Shown piece after piece: positions 26,501 to 30,747 of a stretch of DNA of 34,289 nucleotides (the first letter of the stretch is position 1; every line of letters begins with the position of its first letter). A model generated the notes under the pieces. It was not told the origin of the DNA and ran no database searches. It saw only the letters and a program-made list of their open reading frames with translations. Where the stretch lies: positions 1-34,289 of IMG/VR virus record IMGVR_UViG_3300046009_004257; one strand, given 5' to 3'. The position numbers were made by a program, and so were the translations under genes. Source of the DNA: a virus.

Positions 26501-26694
26501 ACGCCCGCGTGTCTAAAGAGGCAGGCGAAAAGGCAGCTCAGAGGCTACAATACCGCCGCTTAAACTACGATGACCCTACCGAACGGGACATCGAAGTTAT
26601 CAAGGAGCAAATCAGCAAGTCGCGCAAGCTGATTATTGATAAAGTCCTGCGCGAAAGACGGCTCACACAAAACCAAACGCCACAAAACCCATGA
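17515..26694 (+). CDS. Giant polyvalent virion protein: zincin, ART-like, C5-methyltransferase, LPD38-like
   Basis: A 3059-residue protein. Residues 4-12 and 28-36 repeat the motif LDQF(S/A)FMDE. Residues 60-310 are Gly/Ala-rich and partly hydrophobic. HEAFH at 547-551 is a zincin-type motif. Residues 843-1200 are a coiled coil, followed by a small beta-barrel-like piece (1206-1245). Residues 1325-1531 are an ART-like module: YH at 1370, GFYFTPD around Tyr1409, Glu1491. Residues 1531-1817 are a second module with the same borders but another core. Residues 1820-2142 are a cytosine-C5 methyltransferase: FAGGG 1828, PPC at 1889-1891, ENV 1930, RQR 1971, GNGIP 2118. Residues 2463 to about 2900 resemble LPD38 (LASMLSG, THVANITGN, RAFDEFF). 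Polyvalent proteins are thought to enter the host with phage DNA. The gene follows two ejection genes, so virion location is likely. Confidence 0.82.
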   Translation: MNELDQFSFMDEPSQAVASPAQLGANALDQFAFMDEEADYTIGEYFQQAGSSFVSGLSGTFTSAIEGLGIAIEGMTGESSIDDWARETQESINNAVPGVMGLQNSWTAKVSGAFGSAGGFVLASAATGGLGGAVGKGLSGVSMFGRTALTGAEAVAAGAKVAQATQLVTAGSLGALGNAAARYDEALMLGKSEEDAWKSYFVGMGIGSLEAMPVGLNRAAMRLGRVNKASGGALRNLTVGQVMLAEGLEEAGQEMLSEGLNQLSDYALSIKSAEEAFDFQQLLESGVLGFLPGSAIGGLTARSTIAANLAEERKKVEAEEEAKLTADIAKQREEFEAQKIGVVEESAKQAQELVAAGEAELARLQGPAEAVAGTEPTPIGTPEEIAVVEQQLEQARKNRDVLVEQLRAVTAAPTQEEKLLQAGAYGQAQARAEQAGMGEQFRAATKPGAERVLAAEEQAAWDERKTKWAKAPIFKEKYNSLKDAKLVVAATTEQQNAEKILTDLGVKVEFIDLGNDDTAFEGIESGNTIFLNARLSGDAMLRKVARHEAFHTIFRSKEGRQAWNATMQRLSAAAPNVWAAARQKALGELVDTKGSAEALKTALKTPEGVEELLTEQGSSAADIFSATIDALEANPALAEEVMQADPTFFQKLLDWVKTKLNRLGFKYETLADADRKAIEKLPKLLYLTQAGEVEVEAGANERIAGAQVLMRLLKAAEEGTVAAASGRERQARVFATRTLGELEAGSVIDAKRRELLEKEEAEVRAKYEERRQRVVEAARKRLARIKPSDEEWQVIDAVGAANTEEAQLAAIQSLPDLPDGITDEELRSYVQVANEVYDRNQEKEARQAEIAENRRQAKERQETAAEKLRVAQEATYKNKLTDLRAADPKGNALNQIRRLINAGSTEEAARSIAREYVGKNATADQVDETTVALLTAAENLQRKEKEAAEAKAAAAQKRKDEAEQRKATEEANRTRRQEARARQQRELLERRIEADKARRAEIAAKQDEMMAQAYALTQDKLEQQRLELAEKTRVQEAALQVQREKVETLKRQIAQREELAAKATEEADKRAKEQAVERARREKIAADNQQALLQARVKAAEAAEARHRESMAMRQTELAEYTRLREADIAARQALLTERTAARAAAEQRLAEAKTEAERKQAAKDAEAAKAAQEATERDAQLAEEEAKKAEEREERKRQKLPTVVAGRTVPGQLRVGDIVMFRNRAAKVVEATGSGLDQRVKLRPITDAENQIAMEAEEAGTKDWWNTISFLGEWVKVMMNDSRITARIARRSDVEVLTEDGKKMFERRLEADVARREGDAPLFSAKGQAITPEMEAEYMAAAEAGDLATAQRMVDEAAQAAGYTIGPVYHAGEKSFNEFKTLAEQAEETGEYYEPEGYDGGNLGIGFYFTPDLAYAAKYGKARKFYLKIEKLLDTKNTKVQKRFSQLLDEMNEDLGDVAQGEVIDALLDETNSTGVVGYGVGGFSNGSTEYMVRRSKQAKLADPVAYDNNNNIIPLSQRFNEQVDDIRFSVKGQAITPEMEAEYMAAVESGDMNTAQQMVNKAMDIAGIVMPTVVQRQTNYAADVTVQNNRAYSPIVRDLLRRRAEGENITQAMINEAIVNNFPSSLVKVPNTVADLPSEAEVINALDERQKVQRIEKQSIPINSQVTLRQDVPSWTRNKVGVVTIQTKNGKAYSQAARILNPDFVVNEKESLKIAMGESKKPHIAIRGTWSPDQSMPFNLKKWTQVGYNPDRHSFYYDRATMIEVVGGSEAYQIGNTVFVKDAKYINDPVLYDAQGNVIPLSQRFQDTIDDIRYSVRAKVPAAVGFAGGGTFEIALSDVLDTQLAVEMKPDIAEAYNRNAQRPATVAKIGDVDAEDFKGKVLAHFSPPCVDSSLLRSGQGVNKAEETERGREVANIIRVAQNPIVVIENVREYGKSEAYKLITDALTESGYTWDAHVYKAQDYGSPSKRQRLFVRAVKEGELPPRPEPTHSNKPTLFEAPYASWGDAIADLLPTLPEFEGPLPPYVLKSLAAQSINPKSPSKAYYISGTQVHGLAPLSPFDKPSPGMVASGAETPRILMPDGRVLRVTPEAMKRLMGFGAEMQLPSDPKLAKRIVGNGIPKPLTRAVVLPLLESQGVLDTQSPLFSVKGKGGEKPGKPAKQKPATRVSATEVKRAAAELKKAQARAERSRLKTLRESMRRVEGLAAIAEKGGEGTDIGEAPGTAIAGATEEGRAYTRALREDMADIRDQILPDLKADDEARAEAVAKLDADYEGTKRQLYEEITETGNVSEPWKVYATMVIAAREAEAATTGRMTVDKYLAAYEAEAYDAIVKRAASAGLRVRKDSVMSARKRNKAHLFAETSSLRREMRKLRKAIDTGNKKQRDSAEKKIAKMRQQHAEAVVEFFDSMQQQGYDIDDMYSYLAKGDVVSFSRLARGAADARVRTDLASGRVQSAWDGLMEIRLASMLSGMGTHVANITGNAAMQTLRTTRQLAEVLTNMVYRDPNSADYGDFKAYMTGWLRSLSRATRNFVMAYRTDMPVFEVELSAEAASEFANQTNAIPGIIGRILRFPSLTTLRAFDEFFKTMAAYTETASLAYRDGRSKGISGPALENYIDGVLVNYNDPLWQEGLDRALETVFQGKGDSLTRILLSTREYLNNNPTTVPIGTYLLPFIKTPLQIFKVGLSMPIHPVIPLMRWINTLRGIEYTKAQQVTDSANALISAGMMMLAYGLLGDDDDDEVAATGAAPDEYTERELMARVAPAYSIKGPGGDWYSYARIEPFATAFSAMVDLSRAQQRLMRDDVPDKWSQSFGIVLNNALGQIEDKTFLRTVGDVAKMVRDREQINVARFTKDLFVTPMIPNLVRQQVGASDPYVRNTSVREYEDVSAWEAAMQVVSFQVYPDANRPDAPPIKYDLWGRSIEKPGRSEFARNFSPAKLEYQEEDIHKLDRLIVTFNDKVEDGKFGGDVQKYLPRAVEYRIKRNDKEYLLTKEEYARVSKEAGEKAAQRLQYRRLNYDDPTERDIEVIKEQISKSRKLIIDKVLRERRLTQNQTPQNP
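21487..21588 (+). repeat. Module-entry repeat, copy A (inside the giant gene)
   Basis: Codes for residues 1325-1358 of the giant protein (SAKGQAITPEMEAEYMAA and on to MVDEA). It is the entry of the ART-like module. Copy B, 618 bases downstream, codes for nearly the same residues, with synonymous changes at many third positions, so the duplication is not recent. Confidence 0.85.
22024..22107 (+). repeat. Module-exit repeat, copy A
   Basis: Codes for 28 residues, 1504-1531 (DPVAYD..., IPLSQRFN, DDIRFS), that close the ART-like module. The same 28-residue exit sequence with moderate change closes the second module at 22882-22965. Confidence 0.85.
22105..22206 (+). repeat. Module-entry repeat, copy B
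   Basis: Codes for residues 1531-1564 (SVKGQAITPEMEAEYMAA and on to MVNKA), matching copy A at most positions. It opens a second module whose core is not ART-like; that core contains LRQDVPSW, LKIAMGESK and a GYNPDRHSFYYDRAT stretch. Confidence 0.85.
22882..22965 (+). repeat. Module-exit repeat, copy B
   Basis: Codes for residues 1790-1817 (DPVLYD..., IPLSQRFQ, DDIRYS), immediately before the methyltransferase domain. It aligns without gaps with copy A at 22024-22107. Confidence 0.85.
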
Positions 26695-26909
26695 GTGCAA
26701 TTCTCGTTCTTATCCAAAAAATCGCCGGTTCGTCTACCTTCTGGGTCAGCGTGTTGCTGCCTATTCTGAAGGTGTTGTTGGAGAAAATCGGCATCAGCAT
26801 TCCTTGGGAAGCCATCATGGCCGGCCAAGGTGCGTATGGCGTGAAGGAAGCCGCCAGCAAGCTCCAGCCGCTCGTCGCGGCCAAAGTCGCAGCCAAGCAG
26901 CCGGAGTAG
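26691..26909 (+). CDS. Small hydrophobic protein, possible holin
   Basis: A 72-residue protein whose ATG overlaps the giant gene's stop (ATGA). The N-terminal half is hydrophobic (residues 3-34, with FWVSVLLPILKVLLEKIGI), enough for one membrane helix or an amphipathic hairpin. The C-terminal half is Ala/Lys-rich (VKEAASKLQPLVAAK). Small single-helix proteins at the end of the late operon, next to a second small membrane protein, are often holins or pinholins. There is no sequence signature that proves this. The endolysin-like gene of this phage is in the opposite operon (33314-33739), so a lysis role would mean a split cassette. An alternative is a membrane or virion accessory protein. Confidence 0.5.
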   Translation: MSAILVLIQKIAGSSTFWVSVLLPILKVLLEKIGISIPWEAIMAGQGAYGVKEAASKLQPLVAAKVAAKQPE

Positions 26910-26917
26910 CTTAAATA

Positions 26918-27169
26918 ATGCAGGGCCAAATGGAACGCGATGTAACAAAAGCCGTGGTTCCTATCACGGCCCTGTCGGTCATCGCCGGTGCGACATGGTG
27001 GTTGGCTTCTAGCCTGCATGGCGTGGATAGCCAACTCCAGTCGCTGCGGCATGAGCTTGCACAGATTCGCGCTCATAACGAGCAGAACTTGCGCCGAGAC
27101 GAGTTCCGTGCCTGGGTGTATCAACTCAAGGCTAATAACGCGATCATCGTCATCCCTGACCCTAAGTAG
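26918..27169 (+). CDS. Small membrane protein with coiled-coil tail (i-spanin- or holin-like)
   Basis: An 83-residue protein and the last gene of the late operon. A short charged N-terminus is followed by one membrane helix (about residues 12-31, VVPITALSVIAGATWWLASS), then a predicted coiled coil (GVDSQLQSLRHELAQIRAH) and a basic/aromatic end. The N-in single helix with a periplasmic coil resembles inner-membrane spanin subunits, but no outer-membrane lipoprotein partner is seen in any frame here, so this remains a guess. ATG at 26918 is taken as start (GGAG 12 bases upstream); ATG at 26930 with an AGGG site 6 bases upstream is a credible alternative. Confidence 0.55.
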   Translation: MQGQMERDVTKAVVPITALSVIAGATWWLASSLHGVDSQLQSLRHELAQIRAHNEQNLRRDEFRAWVYQLKANNAIIVIPDPK

Positions 27170-27182
27170 ACACAGAGGACGA

Positions 27183-27206
27183 CAACCGCCCATGTCGTTG
27201 CGGTTG
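27183..27206. terminator. Inverted repeat 1 in the convergent gap
   Basis: CAACCGC (27183-27189) pairs with GCGGTTG (27200-27206), 10-base loop. It lies between the stop of the last + gene and the stop of the last - gene. No T-run follows on either strand, so termination is inferred from place. Confidence 0.4.
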
Positions 27207-27218
27207 CCGCCCCCTGCC

Positions 27219-27237
27219 GACAGTCACGATGACTGTC
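27219..27237. terminator. Inverted repeat 2, perfect 8-bp stem in the convergent gap
   Basis: GACAGTCA (27219-27226) and TGACTGTC (27230-27237) pair perfectly around a 3-base loop, 5 bases from the stop of the - strand gene. The palindrome would fold in both transcripts and is the best candidate for a bidirectional stop between the two converging operons, although it lacks a T-run. Confidence 0.45.
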
Positions 27238-27241
27238 TACC

Positions 27242-27841
27242 TTAGCGGTCTACGCTCCAAACTTTCGTTTGGGCGCGGATGTTCTTTGGCCAAGATTCGA
27301 GCTTGGTTGAGACGCTTTGGTCTAGCACTAATACCGAGTTCGTTGGCCTGATTGCAAGGCGACCATTGCAGCCGCGCATGAAAAGATATTCTTTCTGCTG
27401 CTCCGGCTCGCGACTCCAGCCGTCACCAACGGGAATCGCGGTAAACAAGTACCAACCGTAAAGCTGGTCGTCGTTGGCAAACGGATCTGTGTGATACACG
27501 CACTCCATGTTCTGGAGGTAGGTGTACTCGTGCAGCGAGAACTGGTAGCCGGTGCAGTCCCAGAACTGCGCCTCGTGCAAGTCCCAACTGCGATTGCACC
27601 AGATGTCGTCTTTGTCCGTAAACGGCCTAAACGCAATCTCGTGCGGCGGGATGTTGCGCACCACGGCGTTGTCTTCTGTGCGTACATGGCATCCCCAAGC
27701 GCGTGACGGCGTGGAGGACAACCCGAACCATACTACAGGCTCATACGCGCTCGTATCCGCGATGTCGCTGCGCAGGAAGGCCGACCGTACCCAGACATAC
27801 AAGTGTTGCGGCAACGAGCCGCTGTGCGTGTATAAAGTCAT
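27242..27841 (-). CDS. Protein of unknown function, Trp/Tyr/Cys-rich
   Basis: A 199-residue protein at the end of the - strand operon. I start it at the ATG at 27841 (MTLYTHSG). An ATG at 27868 in the same frame would overlap the preceding gene and has no better site; an AGGAGG lies 15 bases upstream of 27841, inside the previous gene's end. The protein is rich in Trp, Tyr, Phe, His and Cys (WDLHEAQFWDCTGYQF, CVYHTDPFAN), without CxxC pairs, signal peptide or membrane helix. It looks like a soluble globular domain. Its place at the operon's distal end suggests an accessory or host-takeover role, which is inference only. I do not recognise the family. Confidence 0.65.
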   Translation of the reverse strand: MTLYTHSGSLPQHLYVWVRSAFLRSDIADTSAYEPVVWFGLSSTPSRAWGCHVRTEDNAVVRNIPPHEIAFRPFTDKDDIWCNRSWDLHEAQFWDCTGYQFSLHEYTYLQNMECVYHTDPFANDDQLYGWYLFTAIPVGDGWSREPEQQKEYLFMRGCNGRLAIRPTNSVLVLDQSVSTKLESWPKNIRAQTKVWSVDR

Positions 27842-27845
27842 GTTG

Positions 27846-28076
27846 TTACTTCGCCACCTCCTTCGCATCCATCACGGCGTTGAAGGCCGCTACGGCTGCT
27901 ACCAAACGAGGCCAATCAGGATGGTTTGCTTGAAGCAAGATCGTCACATTTGGGCAGTCTTGTAGTTCAAATACGCCAATCCCGCCTAGCGACTCGAAAT
28001 TAACCGGGGGGGCGTACAGCCGACATGGTTGCTGCGGTTTAAGAACCACAGTATATTGAGTAGAAAAGTTGCTCAT
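27846..28076 (-). CDS. Small unknown protein, paralogue of its upstream neighbour
   Basis: A 76-residue protein with an ATGA overlap to the preceding gene. Its last 20 residues (RLVAAVAAFNAVMDAKEVAK) match those of the neighbour at 28073-28288 at 16 of 20 positions, and the strand before them (ILLQANHPDW) also corresponds. The N-terminal parts are much less alike. So the two genes are a tandem duplication that has diverged at the N-terminus. The layout is beta strands followed by one C-terminal amphipathic helix, suitable for a small binding protein or a homo- or heterodimer. No function known. Confidence 0.65.
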   Translation of the reverse strand: MSNFSTQYTVVLKPQQPCRLYAPPVNFESLGGIGVFELQDCPNVTILLQANHPDWPRLVAAVAAFNAVMDAKEVAK

Positions 28077-28288
28077 TTGCTTTCCTCCTTTGCATCCATT
28101 GCAGCGTTAAAAGCCGCAACTGCTGCTTCTAGCCGGTGCGCTTCGGGATGACCTTGGTTGGCAAAGACCGCCAACTCTAAAGGGTGTCCTTGGATGTGGA
28201 ACCAATGCGTTCCGTTGCCGGAACAAGACTCCAATCGGAACGGGTAATCTGCGGAAACGGACACCATAACGGTAGCCCTAACACTCAC
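28073..28288 (-). CDS. Small unknown protein, GTG start, paralogue of its downstream neighbour
   Basis: A 71-residue protein. I start it at GTG 28288, which overlaps the previous stop (GTGA) and has AAGGAG 8 bases upstream; an ATG seven codons later lacks such a site. A longer open frame to 28339 would run into the nuclease gene. It has short strands (YPFRLESCSGNGTHWFHIQG), then a C-terminal helix (RLEAAVAAFNAAMDAKEESK) shared with the next gene. The pair is a tandem duplication. The two stops and starts are fused, so they are made from one message in about equal amounts. Confidence 0.6.
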   Translation of the reverse strand: MSVRATVMVSVSADYPFRLESCSGNGTHWFHIQGHPLELAVFANQGHPEAHRLEAAVAAFNAAMDAKEESK

Positions 28289-28698
28289 TTGCTCATCTCC
28301 TTCTTGCTGGTAACGCCTTCCAACTCTTTCTCCACCCACATAGCTTCATACCTGTCGTACTGCATCTCGCAAACCTTGACCGTCCAGCGCGGGCCTACCT
28401 TCTGCCAACCATGAACTTCTACTTGATTGTGCGTTGCCCAATACTTTGCTCCTAAGCTCTCGCGCACCTTTGCGCGGCGCGAACTGATGTTGCCGCGTGT
28501 CGTCACCTGGATGCCAAGCAAATCGCCTTGCTCGTTCACAGCGACGATGTCGATGACCTGAAACAGGTCTTGCCGCACCTTGGCAAACGGATTCCACCGC
28601 TCGACGATTTGCGCAATGAAGCCCCGCCGCTTCATCCACGCCATCGTTAGCTGTGTGGGGCTAATCTTCGTTTTCTTTTTCGTCGTCTTCGTCGTCAT
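28285..28698 (-). CDS. PD-(D/E)XK-like nuclease fold protein with a variant active site
   Basis: A 137-residue basic protein. After a Lys/Thr-rich N-terminus comes a helix, then RWNPFAKVRQDLFQVIDIVAV and GDLLGIQVTTRGNISSR, then VEVHGWQKVG. The order (helix, strand with Asp in IDIVAV, strand with a polar pair) is that of the restriction-endonuclease-like core seen in Holliday-junction resolvases and VRR-type nucleases. The usual E-x-K is replaced by Q-V-T, a variant I know from many similar phage proteins, so activity is uncertain. The 5' end overlaps the preceding gene by 38 bases. It may resolve or trim recombination intermediates along with the annealing protein and Fe-S nuclease of this operon. 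Confidence 0.6.
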   Translation of the reverse strand: MTTKTTKKKTKISPTQLTMAWMKRRGFIAQIVERWNPFAKVRQDLFQVIDIVAVNEQGDLLGIQVTTRGNISSRRAKVRESLGAKYWATHNQVEVHGWQKVGPRWTVKVCEMQYDRYEAMWVEKELEGVTSKKEMSK

Positions 28699-28849
28699 CT
28701 TCGTACCTGTACCTCATTTGGCTATGCGCCGCGACACACATCATCAAAACGCCGACTACCTCGGCTCGCGTTAGATGATATTTTTCTGTTGTCTTGCCAA
28801 TTGCCGTTGTAACGGCATCAGCCAGTTTGTTTCGTCCTACGCTTGTCAT
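28661..28849 (-). CDS. Small protein with acidic tail, unknown function
   Basis: A 62-residue protein starting at ATG 28849 (MTSVGRNKLADAVTTAIG), inside the end of the zinc-ribbon gene. The first 45 residues are helical (RAEVVGVLMMCVAAHSQM); the last dozen residues are almost only Asp and Glu. That acidic tail is coded by the same bases that code in another frame for the basic start of the next protein. Acidic tails of this kind can mimic DNA or bind basic partners. A longer reading from 28987 would overlap the zinc-ribbon gene almost fully and is unlikely. No clear Shine-Dalgarno sequence, so coupling to the preceding gene is probable. Confidence 0.55.
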   Translation of the reverse strand: MTSVGRNKLADAVTTAIGKTTEKYHLTRAEVVGVLMMCVAAHSQMRYRYEDDDEDDEKENED

Positions 28850-29009
28850 CAGCAGCTTTCTTTTGGCGCAATCTGTACGCCGCTCGCGGATCCATGAAAT
28901 TCCAATTCTTCGCATTGTGCTTGGTAGAGCAAGCAATCGAACAAAGTTTTTGACGCTTACCGCTGCGAGGGGTGAATTCTGCGCCACAAAAAATGCAGGT
29001 TCTTGTCAT
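28818..29009 (-). CDS. Small zinc-ribbon / treble-clef-like protein
   Basis: A 63-residue protein with four cysteines in two pairs: C5-x2-C8 and C23-x3-C27 (TCIFCGAEF and KLCSIACS), a zinc-knuckle arrangement common in small phage DNA-binding proteins. The C-terminus is strongly basic (RLRQKKAADDKRRTK) and suits nucleic-acid binding. The ATG at 29009 lacks a ribosome site. A G-rich stretch lies about 25 bases upstream, so translation may depend on the preceding gene. Similar Cys patterns occur in HNH endonuclease zinc fingers, but no HNH motif is present. A regulatory or nucleic-acid-binding role is inferred. Confidence 0.6.
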   Translation of the reverse strand: MTRTCIFCGAEFTPRSGKRQKLCSIACSTKHNAKNWNFMDPRAAYRLRQKKAADDKRRTKQTG

Positions 29010-29067
29010 GGTATTGGTTGAGGGAGCGAGTTCATCACCCGCCCCCTCCGTATAGCCCCCCTAGGGC

Positions 29068-29343
29068 TTACGCCTTGATCTCTTTAACAAGCTCCAGCAG
29101 GCGTTGCAAGAGTTCGACTTGCCCTGGTGACATCTGGTGCGTGTCCAGATGCGCCTTTGGGGCCATCAGGCGTTCGTACCGCGCTTGACGCTCGATAAGC
29201 TCGCACTCCAACTCCTTCAATTCTTCGCGGCGACGATGGATGCGCTCCTTCAACGCTGCGATTTGCTTTGAGCCAGCACGCACCTCGGGGGTACAAGCTG
29301 CACGCATTGCGGCCATGTGTTCAGGACTGTTGTTTTTCGTCAT
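29068..29343 (-). CDS. Small coiled-coil protein, unknown function
   Basis: A 91-residue protein with a good site (GAGG 8 bases upstream of the ATG at 29343). Residues 25-60 are a charged heptad-like helix (KQIAALKERIHRRREELKELE), and the C-terminus is a second amphipathic helix (VELLQRLLELVKEI). No catalytic or metal motif. It sits between the replisome-type protein and the zinc-ribbon gene. It may be an adaptor or a structural partner in the replication operon. I do not recognise the family. Confidence 0.6.
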   Translation of the reverse strand: MTKNNSPEHMAAMRAACTPEVRAGSKQIAALKERIHRRREELKELECELIERQARYERLMAPKAHLDTHQMSPGQVELLQRLLELVKEIKA

Positions 29344-29370
29344 AAAACTACCTCGTTTCGATTGTCAGGA

Positions 29371-29390
29371 GTGCTTGACCCATCAAGCAC
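29371..29390. other. Hairpin overlapping the stop codon of the 243-residue gene
   Basis: GTGCTTGA (29371-29378) and TCAAGCAC (29383-29390) pair perfectly around a 4-base loop. The stem contains the TGA stop (29385-29383) of the - strand gene. No T-run follows on the - strand. It may slow ribosomes or protect the message 3' end rather than stop transcription. Confidence 0.45.
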
Positions 29391-30114
29391 TTTGTTGCTG
29401 GTCACTATCCTTGCTAGCAGCACGCTTTGCTTCCAACATTTTTTTCAGTTTTTCGATGTCGGCTTTTGCCGCCTCTGTTCCCGGCCACTTAGGGATGTAG
29501 CCAAACGCCCGCGAATTAAGTTTGAACCACTCGTCGCGTACATCGTCGTCACCGCTACGCTGCGGCGGCTTCATCACGCTCGGCTGCGACTTCCCTGGCT
29601 TCACTTCGGCGTTCAGCGGGAATAAGCCCTGCCATTGCTTTGCGATGCTCTGGCGGATGACGGCAATGAACCCAGCAGGCCCATGCGCTTGGTAGTCCTC
29701 CAAGTTCATGCGCAGGGTACGCTGCTGCCACTTGGCAAGGTTGCGCTCGCGTCGATATGCGTACCACTCGGTCAGAGCAGCAGCGACCTCGGGGGTGTTC
29801 AGTTCGGGAAATTCCGGCAAAGTTTCCTCGAAACCAACTCCCACGGTTTTCCCCCCCTTCTTGGATCTACCCTCCCTTTCCGGAGTGCGTTTTTCAGAAG
29901 GTTCAGAAGGAAGAGAAACCTCGCCCCCTCCGTAGGTTCCCCCTTCTACACTTTCACTCTGCAAGCCGCAAAAGACAATTTGCGGTTTTTCTTTAACTTC
30001 TTGCTGAGATTCATTTTTGACACCACGGTTGAGTTCCAAGACCTGCGCTTCCAAAGCGGTCACGCGGCTCTCAGTCTCAATTAGTTCACGGAGCAGTTGC
30101 TTCCACAGTTGCAT
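29383..30114 (-). CDS. Replisome-type accessory protein with coiled-coil N-terminus
   Basis: A 243-residue protein. Residues 1-32 are a heptad-like coil (LIETESRVTALEAQVLELN). A low-complexity, Glu/Pro/Gly-rich linker follows (about 33-95). Residues 105-170 resemble the C-terminal helical domain often attached to phage replication initiators: a start (ALTEWYAYRRE), a middle helix, and SIAKQWQGLFPLN, where the known consensus is SIxxGWQGLF. A further basic linker and helix follow. No winged helix, helicase or primase motif is seen, so it may be a truncated or partner form, such as a helicase loader-like factor. The start ATG at 30114 has AAGGA 10 bases upstream. It follows the SSB-like gene after a 159-base gap with two hairpins. 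Confidence 0.5.
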   Translation of the reverse strand: MQLWKQLLRELIETESRVTALEAQVLELNRGVKNESQQEVKEKPQIVFCGLQSESVEGGTYGGGEVSLPSEPSEKRTPEREGRSKKGGKTVGVGFEETLPEFPELNTPEVAAALTEWYAYRRERNLAKWQQRTLRMNLEDYQAHGPAGFIAVIRQSIAKQWQGLFPLNAEVKPGKSQPSVMKPPQRSGDDDVRDEWFKLNSRAFGYIPKWPGTEAAKADIEKLKKMLEAKRAASKDSDQQQSA

Positions 30115-30156
30115 TTCGGTTCGTCCTTGCTAGGTTGTGAGCGTTGCTGTTGCTTG

Positions 30157-30182
30157 CCGGTTGTGGCCCACCACGCAACCGG
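30157..30182. other. Inverted repeat in the SSB downstream gap
   Basis: CCGGTTG (30157-30163) and CAACCGG (30176-30182) pair, with a 12-base loop that holds a further TGG/CCA pairing. It lies in the 159-base gene-free gap 30115-30273 between the SSB-like gene and the 243-residue gene. Confidence 0.45.
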
Positions 30183-30212
30183 AAGTTCGCCTAAACGGCT
30201 TGAGCGGAGTTT

Positions 30213-30246
30213 GGAGGCCAGCGGAGTTACCTCGCCGCTGGCCTCC
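30213..30246. terminator. Perfect 12-bp hairpin downstream of the SSB-like gene
   Basis: GGAGGCCAGCGG (30213-30224) and CCGCTGGCCTCC (30235-30246) pair perfectly around a 10-base loop, the strongest stem in the window. It lies 27 bases after the SSB stop on the - strand. The - strand side lacks a T-run, while the + strand side is followed by CTCTTTGT. Partial termination, RNA stability, or an origin-type structure are all possible. Confidence 0.55.
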
Positions 30247-30273
30247 CTCTTTGTCTACACGATCTACAGCGCG

Positions 30274-30747
30274 TCAGAACGGCGTGAGATCTTCGTCATC
30301 CGCAGGTTTCGGCTCCGTGCGGTCAGGCAGCGTGCGAGGCCGTCCAGCGGGCTTCTGAGGGTTCTTGTGGATCGGAGCGTGCGGCGGCTCGTCACCGGCG
30401 TAGGTCGCAGGCAGCAAGTACCCGCCAGTTCTCGTAGCGCGTGTGTCTACCTTTAGCCATTGTTCCCCCTGCCATTCCTCGTACTTGAGATGAGCTTGCA
30501 CCTCGCGGTCAACAAACTCGTGCGGCTCAGGATCAATACCAGCTTTAAAGCCCCATCCCATCAGCTTGCTTTGGCCCATGCCCTTGCCCTTGCCTTCAAG
30601 CATGATTGTCTCCCAGACCTTTGCATCGCGACCCTGCACCTTGCACTCGACGCTGATGTAGCGGTCGCCGCTCGCTTTCGCGTGCTTCAACTGCGCCTTC
30701 AGGCACACCAAGGTGTACAAACCAGGTTCAATCGTTTCGCGGGGCAT
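30274..30747 (-). CDS. Single-stranded DNA-binding-like protein (acidic C-terminal tip)
   Basis: A 157-residue protein. The N-terminal 105 or so residues form beta strands in an OB-like order: PGLYTLVCLKAQLKHAK, RYISVECKVQGRDAKVWETIML, then a Gly-rich helix region and EVQAHLKYEEW with VDTRATRTGGYLL. A disordered Pro/Arg-rich linker (110-145) leads to the tip DDEDLTPF, very like the DDDIPF tip by which bacterial SSB recruits partners. It resembles the phage DUF669-type SSB-like proteins placed next to recombination genes. Start and previous stop overlap (TGATG). Role: coat single-stranded DNA and recruit the annealing protein or nuclease. The fold is inferred; the tip is clear. Confidence 0.72.
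   Translation of the reverse strand: MPRETIEPGLYTLVCLKAQLKHAKASGDRYISVECKVQGRDAKVWETIMLEGKGKGMGQSKLMGWGFKAGIDPEPHEFVDREVQAHLKYEEWQGEQWLKVDTRATRTGGYLLPATYAGDEPPHAPIHKNPQKPAGRPRTLPDRTEPKPADDEDLTPF

Noticed and set aside
29054-29068. AGCCC / GGGCT mini-hairpin before the zinc-ribbon gene
   Set aside because: Only 5 bp in a C-rich stretch without a T-run; likely chance.
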